Positions 20,935 to 32,332 of a stretch of 36,681 nucleotides of DNA are shown here, piece by piece. The DNA is taken from NCBI GenBank assembly GCA_029204225.1, contig MU835746.1, positions 1 to 36,681 on the forward strand. The letters run 5' to 3'. The notes under the pieces were generated by a model that made no database searches, was not told the origin of the DNA, and was given only the letters and a program-made list of their open reading frames with translations. Numbering within the stretch: position 1 is the stretch's first letter; the number at the start of each line of letters is the position of its first letter. The stretch comes from Diphasiastrum complanatum. Lineage: Eukaryota > Streptophyta > Lycopodiopsida > Lycopodiales > Lycopodiaceae. The translations under genes were made by a program, and so were the position numbers.

Positions 20935-21889
20935 CCGGGTGGACATGGAAAGAATCCCTTAGCCTTCACATGTACCCATTACTCATTCTTAATGCCATCT
21001 CTTCCTCAAAGCACAGTGCTCGTTCTCACATATTCACTTCGCATATTATCACCAGTTCGCATATCACCACCCAGGTTCCATGCATTTCGCCCATGGTGGA
21101 CGTTCATTCTCTCTCGTCTATCTTATAACAACTAATTATATGATGTTCTCATGCCTAAAAAATTAAATTTGTGTGTCTCCCAAAAAATAGGGGCCCTGCT
21201 ATAGTAAAGATATCGGGGTAGGCATGGCATTACCCCAAGTCATCATTTTTTATGTTAAGTCAGTTGGCCACATGATGTCCTTACTTTCCTATGTAGAAGG
21301 GGATATGGCCTTCCTATTTTTCCTTTGCAACGAGTGTTCAATTTTTTGACAAATAGACATGCCTTACTGGTGTGTGTGAAAATATCCTAATCATAAAAGA
21401 AATTGATCTGCGTGTGTTTAGTGCTTTACTTTTAAAATTTTATTTATTATAATATGTTAAAATTTATGAATATACTATTTCAATGACATGTCTTAGAATG
21501 TGTTTAAAATCCTTTTGAGTCGTTTTGAGAAGAAGACCCAACATATCAAGAAAATGTAGATGTTTCGCAACTTTGGTTATTTGGTGGTTCATGTGTAAGA
21601 GTGCAACGTGCCAAAAGATGTTGTTTTGGTCATGAGCTTATCAAATCAATGACTAAATGAATCCTTTTTTTGTGCTCCATGTTTTTTATATTGTTTTGAT
21701 ACCAAGATGGGGACGACTATTGACATACTTAGCACAACCAATATCCTCACCAAAACTCACAAAATGCCCTACATTTTCTCTCATCTACTCCATCTAGAAG
21801 TATGCTTGAATTTAAGAATTGGTTACCTCTTGTGGTAGAAATGTTTAAAACATGATGTGAAGATAATCACCAATATGTAGAGTTTTTCC
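20935..21889. other. Intergenic DNA, nothing recognised
   Basis: AT-rich sequence with no readable domain, splice pattern or terminal repeats. Confidence 0.45.
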
Positions 21890-22074
21890 CTATGTTGACT
21901 CTTCATCGTCTCCATGATGAAGATCTTTGCCTCCAACACATGAACTTTGACTATGGATTGCCATTCCAAAATGAACTTGCAGGATCGTGACACAGTGAAG
22001 AACCTTGTGGAGATCCATCATTTCCGTCGTGCAACCATATGGGAGATTATCTCTATCTAACATGAATAAACATT

Positions 22075-22368
22075 TCAAAAGATGAAATATAAGGAAAAAC
22101 ATCCCACACATTGACCATTTCTTGATACATCGAGACCTTCTTTGCTTGCATTTTCTGTTGTGCTTTTTTTGGTCCTACTAAATGAATCATTCCAACTTGG
22201 ATCTAAAAGTTCAATACAAAATTCAAGACTAGACATGTTACCTCCATGGCTAAGCATGTCTCCATCAAAGCAAACCAGATCGTCACCATTCTTGGGAGTG
22301 TTATCAATAACATCATTAGTGTCATTTGTTTGCTTATCACAGCCATTAGTTGTCTCACTATGCCTCAT
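22075..22368 (-). other. Uncharacterised open frame downstream of a possible LTR
   Basis: The frame reads MRHSETTNGCDKQTNDTNDV through LLDPSWNDSFSRTKKS, with asparagine/aspartate-rich composition and no known motif. It starts about 225 bp after a candidate primer-binding site on the same strand, so it could be the start of a gag-like gene. It could equally be chance. An overlapping frame follows at 21890-22111. Confidence 0.3.
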
Positions 22369-22593
22369 AAAGCATTCACTTGCAGAACAACTCTCCCATT
22401 ACAATCAGCTGCTAGATGCAAAAACAGTCTAATAGAAAGCTTATGCTAAATATAATCACAGCTTTAAGTGTTCTAATTGCCCAACATGATCTTAAAAATT
22501 AGTTCATACTCACAAAAATGAGAGTACAGTCCACTGAAGAGATTGGAAATGGTTTGTGTGTGGTATTACTGAAAAATGAATTCAATGTGAAGT

Positions 22594-22607
22594 TTGGTTC
22601 TGATATA
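22594..22607 (-). other. Candidate copia primer-binding site (degenerate)
   Basis: The minus strand reads TATATCAGAACCA, close to TGGTATCAGAGCCA. Confidence 0.4.
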
Positions 22608-23060
22608 GATGGAAAGAGCAGTATGATATTGCGAGTTCCTCAGGCGTCAAAGACAGCCATCGTCTGATTAGAAGCGAAGGAGTCGTAGACGTCCGTGTTC
22701 TGATCAAAGTGAGTAAACAAGTGCAATCAAACAATGATAAAGTGCATTCAATCACAACAAGCATTCATCTACGTTATACACAGATAGAAAAGCATGGTGC
22801 TGCTATATTATACTGAAGCACAATAAAATAACAATTACAACCAGAATGGCGGCGTAACTGGGAGGCTCAAAATCATTCATCTCATGGATGGAGCGTCTCA
22901 AGTAATCTGTGCTGGGATGATCTATTTATAGATTGTATCCATGTATTAACTACATTAAATGTTTGTCACCTAATTAGGTAAGCAGTTGTAATTAGAAGTA
23001 TATGGCTTTTGTGACAACTGTACATAGTGTATACTGTCAACGAATTAGGAATGCTGACGT
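22608..23060 (-). mobile_element. Possible LTR with TATA box
   Basis: The minus strand has CTATAAATAG at 22922-22931, about 315 bp before the candidate primer site, an arrangement like that at 18547-18910. Boundaries are not determined. Confidence 0.4.
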
Positions 23061-23180
23061 GTGGACAAGGACGTCGAAAATTCTCTCACTTCGCATTTCA
23101 CGTGAAGTGGTTTTCTTTCACTTCACAAATTTCTAAAAATGGCTGGGGGCATCCTTCGTTAAAAAATAGCCGACCTTTGC

Positions 23181-23450
23181 CTTTTCTCTCTCTTCGGGTT
23201 TTTTGCGAAAAAGTCAAAGATGCCCTTAAGCAGTTCAAGTCTTGAAGTAGATGACCTTCGGGAATTTTCTCTCTCTTCGCGAACATTTTGCGAATAAGCC
23301 GAAGATGCCCTAAAATGGTTGAACTTTGAACTGTGCCTAAGTGTCACAAATGAGACGAAATTGTTGCAAAATAGTTTAAACTGTTGAACTATGCTAGTTT
23401 CGCATTTCGGGAAAATGCGAAAAAGCCAACACTATGGCGAACATAGTTCA
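23181..23450. repeat. Tandem duplication and nested inverted repeats
   Basis: A segment starting TTTTCTCTCTCTTCG and ending AAGATGCCCT occurs at about 23181 and 23266. TTTCGCATTT/CGGGA/AAATGCGAAA (23398-23422) is a perfect 10-bp stem. It is enclosed by GAACTATG (23386) and CATAGTTC (23443). Confidence 0.8.
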
Positions 23451-23624
23451 TTTCTGCAGTGATATTGCGTGTACTTCTTCCATCTCCCTACTTGGTGATT
23501 GTTTATGGTGAATGCTTGATGTTGCATTTCTGATTGTTGACAGAACGATTCGCGAAACTTTTCGCAAAACTCGAATTATTTTTGTTTGAGAATAATTTGT
23601 GTTGGAACAATCAAGCTCTGAAAC

Positions 23625-23920
23625 ACAATGAAACGAAACGAGACGAAATCTAGATGAAAACGAAACGAAACGAAGCGAAGCGAAGCTTAAATGAGCTCTA
23701 ACATTGATTCATGCTGAAAGCATAGAGATCGCAAAACGACACGAAACGAAACGAAGCACAAGCATTCGTGAAATGATCAATCAGGCTCTGTAATGAGAGG
23801 AGACAAGACGAAACGAAACAAGACGAAATGAAATAAAAGTTAGGTGAGCTCTGTAATTGATTTACCCTTATGGCCAAGTGATCGCAAAGTGAAGCGAAGC
23901 ACGAAGCGAAAGGATTCGCG
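23625..23920. repeat. Degenerate GAAAC/GAAGC pentamer repeats
   Basis: Runs such as CGAAACGAAACGAAGCGAAG recur on the plus strand in three clusters. A similar composition reappears at about 29265-29335. Confidence 0.8.
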
Positions 23921-24958
23921 AACAAGATCAGTTCATCAGGAATTCAGATATGATCGATGGTCACTATTGGCTATATCATTCTTACAATCCTTTAGAGTGT
24001 AGACAGACACTACTGATCTATGTTAACACATTAATATAGCATTCAACAAGATCAAACCAAAGTGCGGAATTAAATGAGCAAGTGAATCAAACACACAAAT
24101 AGTAGCAGACAAATTACATTCAAGATCATACAATCATTTAGAATAATAATGTGCACAACAGCTACAATATCATCTATTGACTTTCTGATTCTTCAAGCAT
24201 TGCATGACAGATACACTACATTTCTCTTCTTTTTTGTGCCTTCACGAAAGACGTTGCCTTAGAAACCATTTTTAAGGCACCTTTGCCTTTTTAATTTGTG
24301 GAGAATTTAATTTATCTAGTGGATGTTATTTTACTATAGTTTATGGTCTGCAGATGCTTGAGTACAGTCCTTCATTTAATTGGATCTCCAGTTATCATAG
24401 GAGACAGACAAGTCTATTAAGATGAATGAATGTTATTTTCTTGCATTCGGTGCCAGAAATAGAAGCATTTAACTCAAAAGAGTATCTGGGATACTCAGAG
24501 TTGAGTTTTAATCATTCTATATCTTAATGATTCTCCTAGGGATTCTAATTGAATGAATTATCATATCTTAGAATTTGGATTCTAAGGATATTTGTACTTG
24601 AAAGCTTATGAATTATCTGTCAGAGTTGTGGATAATTTCATACTGTAATTATGATTATTTTATTATTTCTTTAGCTTTAATCTCTTAAGTTAGGTTATTT
24701 CACCCAGTGTTTCATGTAAGTGCTTTACGTGAAGGTGATGTTATTAACTTGTGGTGAATGTAACCCAGATGGAAAAGTTATCGCTTAGTGTACTTTTCAA
24801 ACCTGACTTGTACTCCAGTGCAGAAATTATCTCTGAGTACTTGTTTGTTGTGAAAGTTAGACTAAGGATAATGATTTTCTAGGTGGACATTGAGAAGTTA
24901 AAAGAACTATTTCTGTTATTCTTTCCTGTTTAGAGAGCTTCTAAGGATAGAAGCAGTT
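23921..24958. other. AT-rich DNA, likely decayed retroelement
   Basis: No readable domain. It precedes a polypurine tract in the same orientation, so it is probably 3' internal sequence of an LTR element. Confidence 0.4.
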
Positions 24959-25400
24959 TAAGGAGGGAAGAATGTTATGTCCATGGCCACTAAGTAGGAT
25001 TCAGTATACTCCTAGCCTTGGATACAAGGTACTCCTATGAACCAATTTGTTAGTTATGCCACGTCATATTGGATGTGACCCAAAAAAAACTAATATCCTT
25101 GTGAGGCCCAGAACACACTAAATGGAGTGTAGACAAGGTATGAGACAGTGTATGCATGTGTAGAGTTATCAATAGCAATTTTATGAATAGTTGGTCCATG
25201 CTTAGGACTCTATTCTAGGTGAATCTATGTATAGGGCCCAACTGGGAGGGAATATGGTGTGCCCTCCAAGAAGGCCTCCACTCTCCAGTAATATGCCCAA
25301 ATGGCCTAATAATGAATAATAAGGCCAAAGGCCAACCATATAGTCTAAGTGTCACTAATGAATAAAAAAGGGCCCAAGGCTTGCTTATGCATAAAGTAAA
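24959..25400 (+). mobile_element. Polypurine tract and LTR start
   Basis: AAGGAGGGAAGAA (24959-24971) is followed by TGTTATGTCCATGGCC, a classic PPT/LTR junction. The LTR end is not defined; the minus-strand gag fragment begins soon after. Confidence 0.5.
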
Positions 25401-25990
25401 GTAAATGTAAATGGACGCGGCGAATGTAATGAGCTGAGTCCATAACTCCCATCATCAACCATGACTCTTACTGACTGGTTGCCAATTTTACCATGCATAC
25501 GTTCTAGGTCATGTGGCCCGAAGTTGAAAGGTCTCGCTAGCATTGCAGAAGTTAATTGGCAACAGTGTTTCATGATCTTCATGAAACACTTTTATCTCGA
25601 AAGCTGCCGAGTCACTTGGGAAGCTTACAGTCTGAACAAGATGGACTTGTTTTTTATCTTTTTTATCTTTTTTAATGGACATTGTCTAACTGTGTGACCC
25701 TTGCCCATACACACAAAACACAAACATTCTTGTTTGGCTTTCTCAAAATCTTCTGGTTTTAAGGGCTGTATGAGTGATGGACGTTTCTGAGGAGCTTCAT
25801 TCTTAACTTTATCTTCTTTCTTTCATTTTAAAAATTTCTATATAAATTGAAAATCATTCTGAGTAGGCTGCTCAGAAAAGGATTGTTGTTTCACCTTCGT
25901 CCTACCCACTGAATCATCATAGATTTGAGCATATCTGAGAGCTTTCTCTAAGGTAGTAGGCGAGTTTCTCTAGAGCTCTACTTTATAGAC
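25400..25990 (-). pseudogene. Ty3/gypsy gag and protease relic
   Basis: The minus strand reads TLEKALRYAQIYDDSVGRTK, then a zinc knuckle CFVCMGKGHTVRQC (CX2CX4HX4C, about 25683-25724) and further on GNQSVRVMVDDGS, resembling the retroviral-type protease DSG site as a DDG variant. Stops break the frame. Its upstream end abuts the plus-strand gypsy pol at about 26000. Confidence 0.8.
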
Positions 25991-26003
25991 TGGCAAAATT
26001 TGA

Positions 26004-28290
26004 ATATGCCAGGACTTCAGGAAGCTGAATGCTACCACAAGGAAAGATCACCATTTACCCTTCATTAATTCTATCTTAGATCAGTTGTTGGTCAAGAATG
26101 ATATAGTTTCTGTGATGGTTTCTCTAGTTACAATCAGGTTGGAGTAAGGAAGGAGGATCGTTCAAAGACCACGTTTACTACAGACTGAGGCTCTTATGCC
26201 TACAACAAAATTCCCTTTGGTCCTTGCAACGCATTAACAACCTTTCAAAGAATCATGATATCCATTTTTGCTGCCTTCCTAAGAACTTTTCTTGAAATTT
26301 TCATTGATGATTTCTGTGTTTACAGTGATGTAAAAACACATATACAGAAACTGAAACTTATATTGCAACGAGCTTATAAAAAACCTCCTGATACCAACAA
26401 ATCTACGTGAACTAAGAGCCTTCTTAGGACATGTCGGTTACTATCAAATATTCATCGAGAATCATGCCTCTAATGTTGCTGCTCTTACAAGAAACAATTG
26501 GAATACTTGTGGACGAAAGAACAGTAGAATGCGTTCGAAGAACTTAAGCAGAAGTTGATCAATGCTCCTATTCTGAGACCACCAAACTGGGCTATTCTAT
26601 TTCATAGCTATGTTGATGTTTCTACATTCGCTATTGGCATCTGTCTGAGCCAGAAGGACGATAAGAAGAAAGACCATCCCATATACTATGCAAGTCGACA
26701 ACTAAGTGTCTCGGAGAAAAATTATTCGTCCATAGAAAGGGAAGCACTCGGAATGATTTTTACTGTTAAGAAATTTTGGCATTATTTGCTGGGATATGCT
26801 TTCATTTTCCATGTTGATCACTATGCTCTAAAGTATCTGGTGAATAAACCAGATTTATCAAGAAGAATTGCTTGATGGATTCTACTTTTGCAAGAATTCA
26901 CTTATCAAGCGGAACTTCGCCAAGGAAAATATCATACGAATGCTAATTATCTATCGCGACTCGGCATGGAAAAAGTTGAAAATCCAATTAATGATGATTT
27001 TTCAGATGAAAATTTATTCGAAATCTCATCTACGACTTTTTTATATTTTGATATCATTACCTATTTTAAGGATCAGATATATCTTGATGGATATGATTTG
27101 GAGAAGAAGACAGTTTTTCAATATAAGGTAGCACCTTATACTATTATTAACAATGTCCTATACAAGCTGGTGTTGATCATCAACTAAGAAGATGTCTCGA
27201 AACCGAAGATATTAAGAAGGTTGTACAAGCCTTACATTCGGAGGATGCTAGCAGACACTTTGCTTTAAAGAACATTGTTAGTAAAATATTGACTGTCAAG
27301 TATTGGTGGCCAACTATGTTCAAGGATGTACCGAATTATATATGATCATGTGATCCATGCCAGAGATCTGGAAAGCCAACAAAAACAATGAATTGGTCGT
27401 TGACACCAATCCTACCTCTTGCACCATTTGAAAAGCGGGGGATTGACTTTGTCGGTCCAATCAAGCCCGTGACTCGACACACTAAGTGTCGTTATATTTT
27501 GGTTGCGACAGATTATGCCACAAAGAACGTAGAAGCAGACGCGACGAAATGAAACAATGCAAAAACTATCACATCATTCTTATTTAAATCTATAATCACA
27601 AGATATGGTTGTCCTCTCGAATTGGTTAGTGACCATGGTACACATTTTTTAAATGACACAATACAGCTGCTGACAACGTATTTTCTGATTAAACACAAAA
27701 AGACAACCCCTTATAATCCAAAAGCAAATGGGTTAACTGAGAGAGCAAATGGAATACTTTGCAAGATCTTGAAAAAGATTACTATTGCACATGCGACTGA
27801 TTGGGATAAAAAATTACCTTAGTTTTTCTGGGCTTATCAAAACACAAAGAAGATCACGACGAAGCAAACACCATATTTTCTTACTTATGGTATGCATCCT
27901 ATCTTACCTATTGAATTTGAGGTGCCAACTTTTCATATACAAGCCCAACGAACAGATGCAGAAAATATTAATGAAAGGTTGACGAATATTGAAAAACTAT
28001 TTGAAGCTCGTTCAAATTCACAAAAGCTTATGGAGCAAATCCAAGAACAATGAAAGAAAAAGTATGATAGTCGTATTAGGAAAAGTGATCTTAAAGCTGA
28101 TGACTTTGCGCTAATCTATGATAGTCGACATCAGAAGTTCCCTGGAAAGCTTCATATGAGATGGCTCGGACCTTATAAAGTTATCGAGGTGTTCGTGAAT
28201 GGTTCTATTCAACTCCAATCACTTGATTGCGACTATTACCGACTCGAATTAACGGGTCCAAGCTCAAGAAATATTATCTTTGATTAAAAC
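26004..28290 (+). pseudogene. Ty3/gypsy pol relic (RT, RNase H, integrase)
   Basis: RT is degraded: FRKLNATTRKDHHLPFINSI, then LRELRAFLGHVGYYQIFIEN. RNase H is well kept: FHSYVDVSTFAIGICLSQ, YYASRQLSVSEKNYSSIERE, HYLLGYAFIFHVDHYALKYL. Integrase follows: DPCQRSGKPTKT (zinc end), RGIDFVGPI with the first D, VSDHGTHF with the second, NPKANGLTERANGI with the E, and WLGPYKVIEVFVNGSIQL near the end. Stops and frameshifts are scattered, including between domains. It is one element in order, better preserved than the copy at 15305. Confidence 0.92.
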
Positions 28291-28374
28291 ATTCTAGTCA
28301 ATAAGAATCATTTGATGTCTCATTTGCAAAACACAAAGGGTTATGCCTTCAGAAACCATTCTCATTCCCAAAAT

Positions 28375-28625
28375 CTTTCAAGAGTTCTTTCTAGGATCTT
28401 TCTAGTATCTTTCTAGGATCTTTCTAGTATCTTTCAAGAATCTTTCTAGGCCCATTCCAAAAACCTTTTGAAAATCTTTCTAGGATCTTTCTTGAATATT
28501 TCTAGTCTCATTCAAGAATATTTCTGGACTCAGTTGAGAATCTTTTCTAGGATCATTCGCGAATCTTTCTATGCATACCGTCGAGAATTTTCCTAGTATT
28601 TTTCTAGAATCTTTTCCAGCATTTT
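28375..28625. repeat. Tandem degenerate ATCTTTCTAG repeats
   Basis: About twenty imperfect copies of a 10-11-bp unit such as GATCTTTCTAG(G/T) follow the gypsy pol relic, first almost exact and then diverging. Confidence 0.9.
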
Positions 28626-28718
28626 CTAGAATTTCCAGACAACAATTGATTCTTTAAAACAACAAGTGCTGAAAGCGAATAAGGTTAATGTCGCTATCCA
28701 AAAACTTCTACAGGAGGA

Positions 28719-29166
28719 GTGAGCAACACGAATAAAGGTCAAGACAACACTAGGTCTGTGCAGCAACGTAGGTACTATCATGGTAGACCTTTCGAAGCTG
28801 AACCAGCTCCAAAGCCAAATGCTAGACAATTTTCGAGCAGAATTTTTGCAGATGAGAAGGCATTAGTCGAAGAAGAGTTGGCAGAGCTGAATGAGCTATC
28901 TATCGAGACCAATCAGACATGCAATGGGCCGGATGCACATGAGGAACATTCATAGGCCCTGTTCAGAATTGACAATCTAACATAGCAACTCAACATCATT
29001 CCTGTTTTTTCGGGAGTTGCTGACCACCCCGAATATTTGGAAACAATAGCGAAGATTGACAAACTCAAACGAGAGGTGACCGATCTCAAACAGCAACTCG
29101 AAGATCTGAAGCTAGCTATAGAACTCCAATCACAAGACATGGCAATAGTAGATAACCCACCAGGCT
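28719..29166 (+). pseudogene. Coiled-coil reading frame 3' of gypsy pol
   Basis: The plus frame starts MSNTNKGQDNTRSVQQRRYY and runs to HEEHS (28955), then after a stop continues VFSGVADHPEYLETIAKIDK and KQQLEDLKLAIELQSQ. The two parts look like one stretch of charged, helical protein. It could be an extra ORF of the gypsy element or gag sequence of another. No family is recognised. Confidence 0.4.
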
Positions 29167-29754
29167 AAACGACCACGTTGAAACCAGTCGAAGGTATGTG
29201 TTGAAAGATTCAATGCATTTGTTGATCGATTTTGGAAGTAGTTGCTAGGAGAAAGAGAGACGAACACGAACGAAAAATGAAACACGAATAAGAAACGAAC
29301 TCGAACAGAAAATGTTCGTGCGCAACGAAACAAGCTCTCCCTAAGTATGACTACGCCTACCAGAACGAACAGAATGGTGGTGATGGAAATCAGGGTCATT
29401 CTTGATTACGTAGCCAAACTATAATTGAACATAAGAAGAATAATCTATCATGAACAACAAGACAAATTGTTTGTCTCGAATGATTTGTGAAGAGAGAGAC
29501 TAGGCTCAACTGACAATCAATCACGAACGATTCGCAAAGACAAGACTAAGTATTAGTCACGTTAATTACCAAAATGAGCAACTAGAAAAATTAGATAGAA
29601 TGAATGATAATAAGCATAGCAACATTGGCACAGATCTGAATGCAGAAGAAAGAACTGTAATCAGATTAAGTACATCAGATATACATGTCAAAGATGTAGT
29701 AGAGCACAAGACAATAGCGGGAGAAACCGCGTGCTCTACGAAACTTATTTCAAT
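29167..29754. other. Unassigned repeat-derived DNA
   Basis: It contains a GAAACGAAC-rich stretch (29265-29335) and an 8-bp inverted repeat GTAGAGCA/TGCTCTAC (29697 and 29730). No coding motif is seen. Confidence 0.45.
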
Positions 29755-30165
29755 CTGTAAAAAGGAATGAAAAACTTAATACCAACAATAAAGAATCAAT
29801 GCATTAAGCATCTATTATTTTCTATATCTCTTTGATGAGCTTCTGATGATAACATACACACATGAGCTTATCGTCTCATGCTCTTCCTCATTGTCGTTGT
29901 CAATGAGTACTCAATTGGTATCCAATATATATATATACAGAAATGCTACAACTGTGTAGATGAAAAAAGTACAGAGTGTATGTGCTGTCAGTAAGAGATC
30001 GTGGGTGGCTGCTATCGCTGTTCAGTCAGTTAGCGCAGCTGCATGGGCGTGAAAGGAGTGACGTCAACCTTAGTGCAACTGCATGAGCATAAAGAGTAAA
30101 TATGCAGCATGAATGGAGGCAGATTAAAAATGGGATTTAGGAGAGTGGAGGAAATAAATCCAACA
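29755..30165 (-). mobile_element. Copia 3' LTR
   Basis: The minus strand has AAGGGAGGA (30174-30166) followed by TGTTGGATTTATTT at 30165, a standard copia PPT and LTR start. A (TA)n TATA region lies at about 29926-29938. The end is taken at TTTACA near 29755, which is less sure. Confidence 0.7.
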
Positions 30166-30179
30166 TCCTCCCTTAATCT

Positions 30180-30590
30180 AGATCTGTGAATACCTTGATC
30201 TTCAAACTAAGCAATGCACAAAATTTGTTGTGTGCATTAATATTGAGTGCTTTCGTAAATATGTCTGCAACCATGTTCTGCGTTCTACAGTACGTCAAGC
30301 TCACCTCTTTGTCAAGAACCTTGCCCCTGATATAGTGATATCTGATTTCAATGTGCTTACTCCTAGAGTGAAATCTTGGGTTGGCTGATAGGGGAATAAC
30401 ACTCTGATTATCACAGAATAAAATTGTAGGGCTGTACTAATGCAGATTGACATCTGACAATAAATTTCTCAACCAAAACGCTTTCTTAATAGATTGAGAA
30501 GCAGCAATGTATTCTGCTTTTGTAGAAGAAAGTGTGATAGAGGTTTGCTTACGACTGTTCCACGAAATTGGACCGCCATTGAAGAATAAT
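30180..30590 (-). pseudogene. Ty1/copia RNase H C-terminal relic
   Basis: The minus strand reads NGGPISWNSRKQTSITLSST and KAEYIAASQSIKKAFWLRNL, then ILFCDNQSVIPLSANPRFHS, SKHIEIRYHYIRG and VADIFTKALN. These are textbook copia RNase H motifs. One stop after DVNLH breaks it. It ends in proper order at the PPT and LTR, and is cut upstream at about 30595 by a plus-strand copia fragment. Confidence 0.92.
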
Positions 30591-30604
30591 GTAAAGCTTC
30601 TTGA

Positions 30605-31520
30605 TAGTAATATTGTCATTCTTCTAATCTATGTTGATGAAATTATTCTTTGTGGAAGTTGTATCAAGCTAGTTTAAGAAACTAAGCTAGCCCTTGGAAG
30701 TGAGTTTAAAATGCAAGATCTAGGAGAGATCCATTACATACTAGGCCTAGAGATTGAACTTCATGAAGATTATGTTTTTATATGTCAATCTAGATATGCT
30801 CTTTCTATGGTGAAAAAATTCCATATGGAAAATTCTAAGAGCATAGATACTCTAATGGAGAAAATTGTAAAAGATCCTAATAAAGGTGATGAAAGATCCT
30901 TTGAGGACATCACACTTTTTAGGAGTCTTGTAGACTCCTTGATTTGGCTTACCAGTACTAGGCCCGATCTAAGTTTTTGTGTGCACAAATTAAGTCAATT
31001 TATGCAAGATCCTAAGATCCATCATTGGAAGATGGCCAAGAGGATTTTAAGATATATATCTTCATCTTGTGATTATGGTCTACTTTATAAAAGTGAAGAT
31101 TTATCTATTGTTGCCTGCACGGATTCAGACTTTGCAAGTGATAAGATGGATCAAAAGTCTATTAGTGCATACACTATACATCTTGGAGGCAATCTAATAC
31201 CTTGGCTTTCCAAAAAGCAAGATACTATATTTCTTTCTTCATGTGAGACTAAGTATAAAGCACTCACCACAACTACCAAAGAGGTGCTTTGGATCAAGAG
31301 ATTATTATTGGAGCTAAAGTGCATCAAGGAGGATGATCTACCAATGATCAAGTGTGACAATATCTTGGCCCAAGCTCTTGCCAATAATCCCATATTTCAT
31401 GCTTTGGAGCATGTCAACACATCCTCTTAATATTGCCGATCTACTCACCAAGTCTTTGAGCAAAAGTGCCTTCATCAAGCATAGATCTAATCTTGGAGTT
31501 ATATCAAGATCAATGCCTAA
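30605..31520 (+). pseudogene. Ty1/copia RT C-terminus and RNase H relic
   Basis: The plus strand reads IVILLIYVDEIILCGS (the YVDD site altered to YVDE), one stop, then FKMQDLGEIHYILGLEIE, STRPDLSFCVHKLSQFM and GLLYKSEDLSIVACTDSDFA. RNase H follows: KQDTIFLSSCETKYKALTTT, KEVLWIKRLLLELK. The main frame is open for 239 codons (30711-31430). YVDE replaces a catalytic aspartate of RT, so it is not active as it stands. Confidence 0.93.
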
Positions 31521-31548
31521 TCTTCAATAGATAACTTTTTAGGAGGAG

Positions 31549-32282
31549 TGTGAAAAATGCAAAAAGGTTATCTATGTTAGTTATAGGGGTCTTACACTTT
31601 TTGTGTCAAGCATCTTAGTGTAGGATGTTGATAGGGCCAAAATTGGCATAGATGGCAAATTGACCAATTCCACATGTAATGCCTCTATTGAGCCAAAGTA
31701 GTGTAGGAGATGAAACTTGAGCTAAATAGAGAGTGTTGACAAGTGTAGTAATTTAGTTTGATGAAGTTCAAGAGGTCCAATAGGATTTAGAGGTGGAACC
31801 ATCAATGGTCCCAATAGGATTTTAGATATGCTTGAGAATGGTCCAATAGAATCAAGAGGTGAATGAATCAATGGTCCAATATGATTAAGAGGCTAGTAAA
31901 TGTGTGGTCCAATCATGTTTGAGCTTGGATTAGCTCGTGGATCTACTAGTGTCATTGTACTTTTCATTTTGAACTAAGTAATTTGGAGATCTCGTGTGAT
32001 TTTGAGACTAAGTGTTTTCTAGCATTCTCTCTCTACCTGAGAGCTATTGGTTGCATTCTCTCTCTACCCGAGAGCAAGCTATTTTTTTACTTAGTTTTTT
32101 ATTTGGAACACTTTCCACACGTGTGTATCTACTTTGGAAGTGAGTTAATGCATGTAGTAGTGTGGTTTTGCCATTGAGTTGAAGATAGATCTTGAATCTC
32201 AATCTAATCTTGATCATTGTGCATCCACACACCTTAGGAGATCATAATCACATGTGGTGGGCACTCCACACATGTGAAATTC
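31549..32282 (+). mobile_element. Copia LTR next to the RNase H relic
   Basis: AGGAGGAG precedes TGTGAAAAATGC at about 31549, a PPT/LTR junction in line with the copia relic. TGAAATTCACA near 32274-32284 is a plausible end. AGTGGTAGCATCA directly after it resembles a damaged copia primer-binding site, so this could be a 5' LTR or a shared LTR. Two copies of GCATTCTCTCTCTACC(C/T)GAGAGC lie at about 32021 and 32053. Confidence 0.6.
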
Positions 32283-32332
32283 ACAAGTGGTAGCATCAAT
32301 ATTATTGGATCAAATAGAGTTTTTGGCTGCAG

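Noticed and set aside
22582-22764. 60-codon minus-strand frame as a coding gene
   Set aside because: It crosses the candidate LTR end and primer site and has no motif.
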